Below are positions 16,411 through 24,498 of a DNA stretch of 64,000 bases, in pieces. Under the pieces are notes generated by a model. It saw nothing but the letters and a program-made list of their open reading frames with translations. It was not told where the DNA came from and ran no database searches. The position numbers were made by a program, and so were the translations under genes. Position 1 is the first letter of the stretch; every line of letters starts with the position of its first letter. The DNA is from Hyphomicrobiales bacterium (lineage in GTDB: Bacteria > Pseudomonadota > Alphaproteobacteria > Rhizobiales > Beijerinckiaceae): positions 186,001 to 250,000 of the forward strand of contig JAIXTM010000009.1 in assembly GCA_027483945.1 (NCBI GenBank), given 5' to 3'.

Positions 16411-17666
16411 GGCTCGTTATCTCGGATGTTGACGGATGATCCCGCGCCGCCCCCGTCGCCGGACTTGAGTGCGGAGGTGGCGGTGTGGAGACCATGGGCG
16501 GCCGTCTGCCGATGGCGCATCGTGCGGGCCCAAGGCGGCTCGCTTACGCCCACGGTGCCTCGATCGCTCGAAGAGGCTTGTCGGTAGTGCCCGCCGAGAT
16601 CGGCTGCCGCGCGGCGCAAGGGCGACAGCGCAGCGGATGCGCCCGCTTTGGCGACGCCGGCCATCCCGGCCGTGACGCTGCCGCCTGATGTCTCGCTGCC
16701 GGCCCGATATGCGCTGGATGCGGCGCCAGCGATGGACGCACCGCCTCTGGCCGCTCCGATCCCGGCACCGGCTAAGGCGCTACCTCCGACGCGTGCCGCG
16801 GCCGCTCCGCCGACGATTGTTGCGCCGGCCGCGAGCCCGGTGCCGACGGCAGCGCCTGCTCCAAGCTGAGGGCCTCCAGATACGATGCCATTGGCGATGC
16901 TGGGCGCGAAGATGCCAAGGCCCAGCAGCGAGAGCGCGGCAAGCACGAGCGCCATCGCGTCCTCGATCGTCGGCTGCCCGGAGAAGCCGCGCGTGAATTC
17001 GCCGAAGAGCGTCGACCCGATGCCGATCACGACGGCCAGCACGAGCATCTTGATGCCCGATGAGATGACGAGGCCGAGTACACGCTCGGCCATGAAAGCT
17101 GTCTTGCCGAAGAGGCCGAACGGCACCAGCACGAAGCCGCAGAGCGTCGTCAGCTTGAACTCGATCAGGCTGATGAAGAGCTGGATCGCGAGGATGAAGA
17201 ACGACAGGAGCACGATCGTCCAGGCGAACAGCAGGATCGTGATCTGGATGAAGTTCTCGAAGAAGCTGATGTAGCCCATCAGGCCGGAGATGGATTCCAG
17301 GATCGGACGTCCGGCATCGAGCCCGGTCTGCGCGATCCGGCCCGGACGCAGGAAATCGGCGGCCGTGAGGCCGGTACCCGAGGCCTTGAGCCCGAGACCG
17401 GAAAAGCTCTCGAAGACGATCCGCGCGAGGCTGTTCCAGTTGGAGATGAGGAAAGCGAACGCGCCGACGAACAGCGTCTTCTTCACGAGGCGCGCCAGGA
17501 TATCCTCGTCGGCGCCCCATGCCCAGAACAGCGCGGCAAGGGTCACGTCGATCACGATGAGGGTTGAGGCCAGCCACGCGACCTCGCCCTGAAGGAGGCC
17601 GAAGCCTCCATCGATATAGCGTGCGAAGATGTCCAGGAAGCGGTCGATCACGCCCATGCCGTTCAT
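16407..17666 (-). CDS. trbL: P-type conjugative transfer protein TrbL (VirB6-like)
   Basis: A 419-aa polytopic inner-membrane channel component. It begins MNGMGVIDRFLDIFARYIDGGFGLL and has at least five to six TM segments up to about residue 250 (IVIDVTLAALFWAWG, ITILLFAWTIVLLSFFILAIQ, MLVLAVVIGIGSTLF, MALVLAALSLLGLGIF). A long Gly/Ala-rich, probably disordered cytosolic tail follows. TrbL forms part of the VirB6-like inner-membrane pore. Its start overlaps the trbK-alt stop. Confidence 0.93.
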   Translation of the reverse strand: MNGMGVIDRFLDIFARYIDGGFGLLQGEVAWLASTLIVIDVTLAALFWAWGADEDILARLVKKTLFVGAFAFLISNWNSLARIVFESFSGLGLKASGTGLTAADFLRPGRIAQTGLDAGRPILESISGLMGYISFFENFIQITILLFAWTIVLLSFFILAIQLFISLIEFKLTTLCGFVLVPFGLFGKTAFMAERVLGLVISSGIKMLVLAVVIGIGSTLFGEFTRGFSGQPTIEDAMALVLAALSLLGLGIFAPSIANGIVSGGPQLGAGAAVGTGLAAGATIVGGAAAARVGGSALAGAGIGAARGGASIAGAASSAYRAGSETSGGSVTAGMAGVAKAGASAALSPLRRAAADLGGHYRQASSSDRGTVGVSEPPWARTMRHRQTAAHGLHTATSALKSGDGGGAGSSVNIRDNEP

Positions 17667-18004
17667 CAGGCGGGCTCCTCAGAGGCGTGCAGAGCGGACG
17701 CATCGGTCGTATCGCCGAGCTTCGGGCGGGCTGGACTGAAGAACCGCCGGCGGGTTTCGGTCCAAGCGTTCCGGCAGGCCGGATCCTCGAGTGCCGTTGT
17801 TCCAAGCCCCGCGCACCGCTCGAGCTCAATGCGCAGCGGGTCGACCGGCTTGCTCATAACTTTCGGACGCGGCCGATCGTCTCGATCAAGGTCAACGCCG
17901 GCCAGCCAGGTGGCGGCGCCCATCAGCAGGCATCCGATCGCTACGATGACCGCGATGCGCGTGAGCTTGGGGCTGTCGATCGAGGCGTGGCGGACCGGAC
18001 GCAT
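17666..18004 (-). CDS. trbK-alt: Putative entry-exclusion protein TrbK-alt
   Basis: A 112-aa protein with one N-terminal TM (IAVIVAIGCLLMGAATWLAGV) and a periplasmic domain with LRIELERCAGLGTTALEDPACRNAW, the signature of the TrbK-alt family in alphaproteobacterial Trb clusters. The position between trbJ and trbL is the usual one. Entry exclusion is the family's assigned role and rests on analogy with TrbK of RP4. The ATG at 18004 was chosen because the frame upstream is an unconserved overlap with trbJ. Confidence 0.9.
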   Translation of the reverse strand: MRPVRHASIDSPKLTRIAVIVAIGCLLMGAATWLAGVDLDRDDRPRPKVMSKPVDPLRIELERCAGLGTTALEDPACRNAWTETRRRFFSPARPKLGDTTDASALHASEEPA

Positions 18005-18012
18005 ATTCGGCC

Positions 18013-18750
18013 TCACCGGGACTGGAAAAGCGTGGTGGCGCTGGGCTGATAGTTCTGGCCGGCCGCCAGGAACCGCCGCAGCTGTTCGCGACCCTGCTCT
18101 TGCGCCGCGGCGCGCTGCGCGGCCTCCAAACTCACCGCCCGACCCTGAGCTGCAATCGCCGCCGTGAGATCGGTCAATTGCTGGGCCTGGAGCGCAAGGA
18201 GTTGGTTGCCGGCTTGTGTCGCCTGGAGTGCGCCCGTCGCGGCTTGGCTCGATCCCACCAGCGACTGCATCGTGGCGCGGTTGGCGTCGATGTTGCCGAC
18301 GACACCGGCCTGGACACGGAGCGCGTCCTGAAGCGCCGCGACCGATACCTGCCACCGCTCGCGCGCACCGTCGATCAGCCCCTGCCCGGAGGTGGCTGCG
18401 CTGGCGGGCGCATAGGTGGTCTGGAAGGCTTGGTCGATCTGCTGGACGTCATAGGCGATCCGCTGCGCCTGCTGCAGGAGTTGCTGGGTGCGCTGGACCG
18501 ATTGCTGGAGCTGCTGCAAGGCCGAGAAGGGCAGATTCGCGAGGTTGCGGGCCTGGTTGATCAGCATCTGCGCTTCGTTTTGAAGCGAAGTGATCTGGTT
18601 GGTTACCTGCTGCAGCGATCGCGCGGCCTGCAGCACGTTCTCCGCATAGTTCCACGGATCGAAGACCGTGACCGCGTGACCGGCCCCAGCGGAGCCGAGA
18701 AACGTTGTGACGATGCCGGCAGCAAGCGCGCGGCGAAGGCGTGTACTCAT
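18013..18750 (-). CDS. trbJ: P-type conjugative transfer protein TrbJ (VirB5-like)
   Basis: A 245-aa secreted, helical protein with a signal peptide (IVTTFLGSAGAGHA) and the TrbJ hallmark FDPWNYAENVLQAARSLQQ just after cleavage. The rest is coiled-coil-rich with many Gln residues (QLQQSVQRTQQLLQQAQRI). TrbJ/VirB5 proteins act as minor pilus or adhesion components. It overlaps trbE by 4 bp. Confidence 0.94.
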   Translation of the reverse strand: MSTRLRRALAAGIVTTFLGSAGAGHAVTVFDPWNYAENVLQAARSLQQVTNQITSLQNEAQMLINQARNLANLPFSALQQLQQSVQRTQQLLQQAQRIAYDVQQIDQAFQTTYAPASAATSGQGLIDGARERWQVSVAALQDALRVQAGVVGNIDANRATMQSLVGSSQAATGALQATQAGNQLLALQAQQLTDLTAAIAAQGRAVSLEAAQRAAAQEQGREQLRRFLAAGQNYQPSATTLFQSR

Positions 18751-21179
18751 GGCGTTAGGTCCTGTTGCTGGGAGAGGAGGTTGGCGGCCCAGGGGAGGCC
18801 ACGCGCCTGCAGCCAGGCGCGGGCGAAGCCTTCGCGGCCATGTTCGGCGACGAGGTTGGTCATCAGGGCCTGATCGGACTTCGACGATGCGGCCGTGAAG
18901 GCGAGCGCAACATCGCTCAAACCCAGCTCGAACAGTCGGTTGCCGCGGCGGCTCTGGCAGTAATAGTCGCGCTTCGGCGTCGCGCGGCTCAGGATCTCGA
19001 TCTGCCGGTCGTTGAGCCCGAAGCGCCGGTAGACGGCCGCGATCTGCGGCTCGAGCGCGCGCTCGTTCGGCAGGAACAGCCGGGTCGGGCAGCTCTCGAT
19101 GATGGCGGGCGCGATCCTGCTGCCGTCGATGTCAGCCAGACTCTGGGTGGCGAACAGAACGGACGCGTTCTTCTTACGCAGCGTCTTCAGCCACTCTCGC
19201 AACTGCCCGGCGAAGCCGTCGTCGTCGAGCGCGAGCCAACCCTCATCGACGATGATGAGGGTGGGGCGACCATCGAGCCGGTCTTCGATGCGGTGGAAGA
19301 GGTAGGCGAGCACGGCCGCCGCCGAGCCAGTGCCGATCAGCCCCTCGGTCTCGAACGCCTGGACGTCGGCCTCGCCGATCCGCTCGGCCTCGGCGTCGAG
19401 CACCCGACCCCAGGGTCCGCCAATGGCATAGGGCTTGAGCGCCTGCTTGAGCGGGTTGGACTGGAGCAGGACCGAGAGGCCGGTGAGGGTGCGTTCTGGG
19501 GTCGGCGCCGACGCGAGACTGGCGAGCGCCGACCACAGATGCTCCTTCACCTCTGGGGTGACGCTCACCCCCTCCCGGGCGAGGATCGCGGCCACCCACT
19601 CGGCCGCCCAGGCGCGCTCGTCCGGCTGATCGATGCGGGCGAGCGGCTGGAGCGCGACGGGCTCAGCCGCATTTTCGGCGAGGCTGCCCCCGAGATCGTG
19701 CCAGTCGCCGCCCATGGCGAGCGCCGCCGCGCGGATCGAGCCGCCAAAGTCGAACGCGAACACCTGGGACCGCTCGTAGCGGCGAAACTGCAGCGCCATG
19801 AGCGCCAGCAACACCGACTTGCCGGCGCCCGTGGGACCGACAACGAGCGTGTGGCCGACATCGCCGACATGGAGCGAGAAGCGGAAGGGCGTCGAGCCCT
19901 CGGTCTTGGCCAAAAACAGCGGCGGCGCGCCGAAGTGCTCGTCCTGTTCCGGTCCCGCCCAGACGGCCGAGAACGGCATCATGTGCGCCAGATTGAGCGT
20001 CGAGACTGGCGGCTGGCGGACGTTAGCGTAGACGTGACCGGGCAAGGACCCGAGCCAGGCCTCTACCGCGTTCACGCGCTCGACCATGCAGGTGAAGTCC
20101 CGGCCCTGGATGGCCTTCTCGACGAGGCGGAGCCGCTCGTCGGCGACGCGGGCGTCCTCGTCCCAGACGGTGACGGTGGCGGTGACATAGGCCGTGCCGA
20201 CGAGATCCGAGCCGATCTCCTGGAGCGCGAGATCCGCATCGGCCGCCTTGTTAGAGGCGTCGGAGTCCATCAGGACGGACGCCTCGTTGGTCATCACCTC
20301 CTTGACGATCGCCGCGATCGACTTGCGCTTGGCGAACCACTGGCGGCGGATGCGGCCGAGCACCTTCGCGGCGTCGGTCTTGTCGAGCATGACGGCGCGG
20401 GTGACCCAGCGGTACTCGAACGCGAGGCGGTTCAGGTCGTCGAGCAGCCCCGGCCAGGTCTGGGAGGGGAAACCCATCACGGTCAGCGTGCGCAGGTGCG
20501 CGCCGCCGAGCCGTGGTTCGAGGCCGCCGACGAGCGGCTCATCGACGAGGATGGCGTCGAGGTGCATCGGCGTCTCGGGCACCCGCACGCGGTGACGGCG
20601 GGTCGAGACGGTGGCGTGCAGGTAGGTGAGCGTCTCGACGTCGTCGAGGAAGCGCGCCTCGGGCATGAAGCCCTCGACCAGGTTCAGAACGCGGTCGGTG
20701 CGGTCGACGAAGCTGGCCAGCTGCTCGCGCCCGTCCGGGCCTGAGCGCTCGCGGCCCTCGTAAAGCCAACCCTCGGCGCGCTGGGCGTCCTCGGCCGGCG
20801 GCAGCCAGACGAGCGTGAGGTAGTAGGCGCTCTCGAAATGGGAGCCTTCCTCCTCGAACTGCGCCCGGCGCTCGGCATCGACCAGCGCCGACACGGGATC
20901 GGGAAAGCGCGAGGTCGGGTAGACGCCTGCGGGCAGCCGCTGCGCCTCGACGAAGATCGCCCAGCCGGAGCCGAGCCGCCGGAGCGCGTTGTTGAGGCGC
21001 GACGTGACCGCGACGAGTTCGACGGGCGTGGCGCTGTCGAGGTCGGGGCCACGGAAGCGGGCGGTGCGCTGGAACGAGCCGTCCTTGTTGAGGACGACGC
21101 CGGGCGCGACGAGCGCCGCCCAGGGGAGGAAGTCGGCGAGGCTCTGGGGCTTGGAGCGGTACTCGGCGAGATTCAGCAT
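18747..21179 (-). CDS. trbE: Conjugal transfer ATPase TrbE (VirB4-like)
   Basis: An 810-aa VirB4 ATPase that powers pilus assembly and substrate transfer at the inner membrane. N-terminal CagE/TrbE domain MLNLAEYRSKPQSLADFLPW; Walker A GPTGAGKSVLLAL near residue 455; Walker B with LIIVDEGWLAL near 640; C-terminal FATQSLADIDGSRIAPAIIE and ATPKRDYYCQSRRGNRLFEL. Length is typical. A 659-codon open frame on the opposite strand is a GC-driven shadow. It starts directly after trbD and overlaps trbJ. Confidence 0.96.
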   Translation of the reverse strand: MLNLAEYRSKPQSLADFLPWAALVAPGVVLNKDGSFQRTARFRGPDLDSATPVELVAVTSRLNNALRRLGSGWAIFVEAQRLPAGVYPTSRFPDPVSALVDAERRAQFEEEGSHFESAYYLTLVWLPPAEDAQRAEGWLYEGRERSGPDGREQLASFVDRTDRVLNLVEGFMPEARFLDDVETLTYLHATVSTRRHRVRVPETPMHLDAILVDEPLVGGLEPRLGGAHLRTLTVMGFPSQTWPGLLDDLNRLAFEYRWVTRAVMLDKTDAAKVLGRIRRQWFAKRKSIAAIVKEVMTNEASVLMDSDASNKAADADLALQEIGSDLVGTAYVTATVTVWDEDARVADERLRLVEKAIQGRDFTCMVERVNAVEAWLGSLPGHVYANVRQPPVSTLNLAHMMPFSAVWAGPEQDEHFGAPPLFLAKTEGSTPFRFSLHVGDVGHTLVVGPTGAGKSVLLALMALQFRRYERSQVFAFDFGGSIRAAALAMGGDWHDLGGSLAENAAEPVALQPLARIDQPDERAWAAEWVAAILAREGVSVTPEVKEHLWSALASLASAPTPERTLTGLSVLLQSNPLKQALKPYAIGGPWGRVLDAEAERIGEADVQAFETEGLIGTGSAAAVLAYLFHRIEDRLDGRPTLIIVDEGWLALDDDGFAGQLREWLKTLRKKNASVLFATQSLADIDGSRIAPAIIESCPTRLFLPNERALEPQIAAVYRRFGLNDRQIEILSRATPKRDYYCQSRRGNRLFELGLSDVALAFTAASSKSDQALMTNLVAEHGREGFARAWLQARGLPWAANLLSQQQDLTP

Positions 21180-21182
21180 GGC

Positions 21183-21455
21183 TCAGGCCCCGAGCTCGGC
21201 CGGGTAGCGAAGGTGCCGCCGCACCACATCGACGAAGTGCGGATCTCGCTTGGCGGCGAGGACGGCGGCAAGATGGCCGACGAGCCAGACGAGGAGCCCG
21301 GCCAACCAGAGGCGAAGGCCGAGTCCCAAGGCGGCGGCGAGCGTGCCGTTGATGATGGCGAGCGCCCGCGGCGCGCCGCCGAGCAGGATCGGCTCGGTCA
21401 GCGAGCGCCGGACGGGCGCATAGAAGCCGGGCACGGGCTCGGCGCCATCGAGCAT
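21183..21455 (-). CDS. trbD: Conjugal transfer protein TrbD (VirB3-like)
   Basis: A 90-aa VirB3-type membrane protein: N-terminal PGFYAPVRRSLTEPILLGGAP followed by two hydrophobic segments (LAIINGTLAAALGLGL, LAGLLVWLVGHLAAVLA) and the end DPHFVDVVRRHLRYP. The ATG at 21455 overlaps the end of trbC. It anchors the VirB4/TrbE ATPase at the inner membrane. Confidence 0.93.
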   Translation of the reverse strand: MLDGAEPVPGFYAPVRRSLTEPILLGGAPRALAIINGTLAAALGLGLRLWLAGLLVWLVGHLAAVLAAKRDPHFVDVVRRHLRYPAELGA

Positions 21456-21772
21456 CAAACCAGCGCCCCGCCGCCGAACGAGAAGAACGACAGGAAGAAG
21501 GACGAGGCCGCGAAGGCGATCGACAGGCCGAACACGATCTGGATCAGCCGGCGGAAGCCGCCGGACGTGTCGCCGAACGCCAGCGTCAGGCCGGTGACGA
21601 TGATGATGATCACCGCCACGATCTTGGCGACCGGGCCTTGGATCGACTCCAGGATCTGCTGGAGCGGCTGCTCCCAAGGCATGTTGGAGCCGGCGGCGTA
21701 GGCGGGGGCCGAGACGAGCGTCAGCGCGAGCACGCTGGCAATGGCCGACAGGCGCGCGAGGGTCTTGGTCAC
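21455..21772 (-). CDS. trbC: Conjugal transfer pilin TrbC (VirB2-like)
   Basis: A 105-aa prepilin: signal peptide LSAIASVLALTLVSAPAYA, then MPWEQPLQQILESIQGPVAK and two TM helices (IVAVIIIIVTGLTLAFG; LIQIVFGLSIAFAASSFFL) separated by a short polar loop, as in VirB2/TrbC pilins. It overlaps trbB upstream and trbD downstream. Confidence 0.93.
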   Translation of the reverse strand: MTKTLARLSAIASVLALTLVSAPAYAAGSNMPWEQPLQQILESIQGPVAKIVAVIIIIVTGLTLAFGDTSGGFRRLIQIVFGLSIAFAASSFFLSFFSFGGGALV

Positions 21773-22776
21773 GGGAGGTCTCCTGCTGGGGTGAGGTCGT
21801 AGTCGCCGGCTGGCGTCAGTCCCTGGACAAGGGCGAGCTCGGAGAGGCGGCGAGCCGAGCCGCGGCCGGACAGGACGGCGATGAGGTCGATCGTCTCGGC
21901 GATGAGGGCACGCGGGACCGTCACGACGGCCTCCTGCACCAGCTGCTCGAGGCGGCGGAGTGCGCCGATGGCCGTGCCGGCGTGGATGGTGCCGATGCCG
22001 CCCGGGTGGCCGGTGCCCCAGGCTTTGATGAGGTCGAGCGCCTCGCCGCCGCGCACCTCGCCGATCGGGATGCGATCAGGGCGGAGGCGGAGCGCCGAGC
22101 GGACGAGGTCGGTGAGGGTCGCCGCGCCGTCCTTGGTCCGGAGCGAGACGAGGTTGGGGGCGGCGCACTGGAGCTCGCGCGTGTCCTCGATCAGGACCAC
22201 CCGGTCGCCGGTCTGGGCGACCTCGGCCAAGAGCGCGTTGACCAGCGTCGTCTTGCCCGTCGAGGTGCCCCCCGCGACCAGGATGTTCTTGCGGGAGTGG
22301 ACGGCTGCGCGGAGCACGTCGGCGTGGGCAGCCGACATGATACCCGCATCGACGTAGTGACCAAGCGTGAACACGGCGACGGCAGGCTTGCGGATCGCGA
22401 AACTCGGAGCCGCGACGACCGGCGGCAGCAGGCCCTCGAACCGCTCGCCCGTCCCGGGCAACTCGGCCGAGACGCGCGGGGCGCTGGCATGAACCTCGGC
22501 CCCGACATGATGGGCGACAAGACGGACAATGCGCTCGCCATCGGCCGGCGTGAGCCGAGCGCCGGTGTCCTCCAGCCCGCCCGTGAGTCGGTCGATCCAG
22601 AGCCGGCCGTCGGGGTTGAGCATAACCTCAACCACGGACGCGTCGTCGAGATAACCGGCGATCGCAGGCCCGAGCGCTGTGCGCAGCATGCGGCTGCTTC
22701 GGGCATAAGACTCGGATCGTGCTGCGATGACGTTCAACGATACCCCCAACTGCTTGTCCCGACAGAGACAGCCCAT
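21769..22776 (-). CDS. trbB: P-type conjugative transfer ATPase TrbB (VirB11-like)
   Basis: A 335-aa hexameric traffic ATPase. N-terminal domain [18 protein letters not shown]; Walker [16 protein letters not shown] near residue 173; Asp box [10 protein letters not shown]; His box [19 protein letters not shown]. It is the first gene of the trb operon in transcription order. The start is uncertain: the ATG at 22776 lacks a clear ribosome site, and a TTG about 40 bases further in also fits the family N-terminus. Confidence 0.95.
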   Translation of the reverse strand: MGCLCRDKQLGVSLNVIAARSESYARSSRMLRTALGPAIAGYLDDASVVEVMLNPDGRLWIDRLTGGLEDTGARLTPADGERIVRLVAHHVGAEVHASAPRVSAELPGTGERFEGLLPPVVAAPSFAIRKPAVAVFTLGHYVDAGIMSAAHADVLRAAVHSRKNILVAGGTSTGKTTLVNALLAEVAQTGDRVVLIEDTRELQCAAPNLVSLRTKDGAATLTDLVRSALRLRPDRIPIGEVRGGEALDLIKAWGTGHPGGIGTIHAGTAIGALRRLEQLVQEAVVTVPRALIAETIDLIAVLSGRGSARRLSELALVQGLTPAGDYDLTPAGDLP

Positions 22777-22949
22777 GCGTGGGGATGATGACTAAGAGGC
22801 AGATCGCGCCCAGTTCAACAAGCGCAAGGGCGGAGTAGCGGGCTGGAGGGCAAAGACAGGCCCTTCGGAAAGGATGTGCTCATCCCGTGTTTCTGGGGAC
22901 TGCTGTTCAAAAATCACTGCGACCTTGACGTTGCATCGAATGCGAGCCA

Positions 22950-22968
22950 TATACCCCCATGGGGTATT
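22950..22968. promoter_or_regulatory. CsoR/RcnR-type operator upstream of the repressor gene
   Basis: The near-palindrome ATACCCCCATGGGGTAT lies about 15-30 bp upstream of the CsoR-like gene start. G/C-tract dyads flanked by AT are the standard recognition sites of CsoR/RcnR/FrmR repressors, so autoregulation is likely. Confidence 0.75.
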
Positions 22969-22981
22969 TAGGGAGCGCGTT

Positions 22982-23257
22982 ATGGCAGGCGATCGCAAGC
23001 AGGCGAAGATCAACCGGTTCAACCGTATCGCCGGGCAGGTGCGAGGCATCGGCCAGATGGTGGCCGAGGAGCGGTACTGCATCGACATCCTGCGCCAGAT
23101 CCAGGCTGTGAAGGCCGCGCTCGCGCGGGCCGAGAGCGAGGTTCTCAAGGACCATGCCGCGTCCTGTGTGACCTCGGCCATCGCTTCGCATGACGTCGAG
23201 GCGCAGCAAGCCAAGTTCAACGAACTCGTCGAGTTGTTCGAGATGACCAAGCGCTGA
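22982..23257 (+). CDS. Metal-sensing CsoR/RcnR-family repressor (DUF156)
   Basis: A 91-aa all-helical tetrameric repressor. It keeps the fold landmarks INRFNRIAGQVRGIGQMV and the Cys-His-Cys sensing set (YCIDIL, DHAASC), which fits Cu(I)-sensing CsoR or a related sensor better than Ni-sensing RcnR. The ATG at 22982 was chosen because it gives the conserved MAGDRKQAK start; a longer frame from 22874 crosses the operator. The next gene in the same direction is the glutaredoxin-MauE fusion, probably its target. The pair is inserted between trbB and the traG block. Confidence 0.9.
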   Translation: MAGDRKQAKINRFNRIAGQVRGIGQMVAEERYCIDILRQIQAVKAALARAESEVLKDHAASCVTSAIASHDVEAQQAKFNELVELFEMTKR

Positions 23258-23276
23258 AATTGAAGAGGAACCGATC

Positions 23277-24017
23277 ATGACGACCGCAGCCAAGCCTACC
23301 GCCATTCTCTACCGCATGGTGATGGAGAACCACGTCTGCCCCTTCGGGCTGAAGGCCAAGGACTTGCTTCAACGCAAAGGCTACGCGATCGATGACCGCT
23401 GGCTGACGACACGAGCCGAGATCGATGCTTTCAAGGCGCAGCACGATGTGAAGACCACGCCTCAGACTTTCATCGACGACAAGCGCGTCGGTGGCTACGA
23501 CGCCCTGCGCCAGTTCTTCGGCATGGCCGAGCGCGACCCGAAGGCGGTCACCTACACGCCGGTCATCGTCGTGTTCGGCATGGCGGCGGCTATGGCGCTC
23601 GCCGCGAGCTGGGCGAGCCTCGGCTCGCTTCTCACGGTGAGGGCGGGTGAGTGGTTCATTGCCTTCTCCATGTGTCTTCTCGCCATGCTGAAGCTGAGGG
23701 ATGTCGAGGGCTTCTCCAATATGTTCCTGGGCTACGATCTGTTGGCGCGCCGCTGGGTGCCTTACGCCTATATTTATCCCTTTGCCGAGGCGCTGGCCGG
23801 CGTGCTGATGATATCCGGCGCTCTGATGTGGCTTTCCGTCCCGATCGCGCTCGTCATCGGCACCATTGGCGCAGTCTCGGTCTTCAAGGCCGTCTATATC
23901 GATCGGCGCGAACTCAAATGCGCCTGCGTCGGCGGCGACAGCAACGTTCCCCTCGGCTTCGTCTCGCTAACCGAGAACGTGATGATGGTCGCCATGGCCG
24001 TGTGGATGATGATCTGA
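23277..24017 (+). CDS. Glutaredoxin-MauE-like membrane fusion protein
   Basis: A 246-aa protein. Residues 8-85 form a glutaredoxin-like domain (YRMVMENHVCPFGLKAKDLL; TTPQTFIDDKRVGGYDAL) with CPFG rather than CPYC, so only one active-site Cys. Residues 95-246 hold four TM segments resembling the MauE/DoxX-like family (FIAFSMCLLAMLKLRDVEGFSNM, YPFAEALAGVLMISGALMW), with a Cys pair CACVGG in a loop. It is co-oriented with the CsoR-like gene. A redox-linked metal-handling role is likely but not shown; glutathione- or thiol-relay across the membrane is one possibility. Confidence 0.8.
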   Translation: MTTAAKPTAILYRMVMENHVCPFGLKAKDLLQRKGYAIDDRWLTTRAEIDAFKAQHDVKTTPQTFIDDKRVGGYDALRQFFGMAERDPKAVTYTPVIVVFGMAAAMALAASWASLGSLLTVRAGEWFIAFSMCLLAMLKLRDVEGFSNMFLGYDLLARRWVPYAYIYPFAEALAGVLMISGALMWLSVPIALVIGTIGAVSVFKAVYIDRRELKCACVGGDSNVPLGFVSLTENVMMVAMAVWMMI

Positions 24018-24056
24018 AGGGAGCATCGATTGCAGGCGGCCGAAAAAGCCGACCTG

Positions 24057-24491
24057 CTATCGATTTGAGTCGGACGCGGCCGATGTCGTGCCATCGGCCG
24101 TCACCTCGTCGGAGAGACGCGTGCCGCGAGCCATCCGCCGTCCCAAGGCCTCAAGAAAGCTCTCATAGCGTTCGCGTCCCTTGGCCTGCGCGGCAGTCTG
24201 CTGGGCATCCGGCAGGACCGGTGTGGCCGTCAGCCAGGCGCGGATGAACAGCGCTAGCGTCTCGACGGCAAAGGTCTGGTCGCGCTCAAGCCTCTCGACT
24301 TGCCGCACGAGCCGGTCAAGCCGGCGGCCGATCGCCGCCTCCCAGCGATCGGCATCGTCATTGGTGAGGAACGACAGAATCGCTGCCTCTGCGACGGTCG
24401 ATTTCGGCTGGCGCTGCTTTCTGGCAAGCGCCTCAAGCCGGTCCATTAGGGCCGCATCGACATAAACGGAAATTCGCTCCTTCACCGGCAT
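24057..24491 (-). CDS. CopG-family ribbon-helix-helix protein of the transfer region
   Basis: A 144-aa protein with an N-terminal RHH DNA-binding motif (RISVYVDAALMDRLEALARK, PKSTVAEAAILSFL), a coiled region with many Arg/Glu and a hydrophobic helix TFAVETLALFIRAWL. Such CopG/TraD-like genes sit directly downstream of traG in alphaproteobacterial ICEs. It could be a relaxosome accessory or regulator. It starts eight bases after the traG stop. Confidence 0.83.
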   Translation of the reverse strand: MPVKERISVYVDAALMDRLEALARKQRQPKSTVAEAAILSFLTNDDADRWEAAIGRRLDRLVRQVERLERDQTFAVETLALFIRAWLTATPVLPDAQQTAAQAKGRERYESFLEALGRRMARGTRLSDEVTADGTTSAASDSNR

Positions 24492-24498
24492 GGCGGCC

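Noticed and set aside
18765-20744. 659-codon open frame on the plus strand
   Set aside because: It lies wholly antisense to trbE, whose VirB4 motifs are clear; long antisense frames are expected at this GC content.
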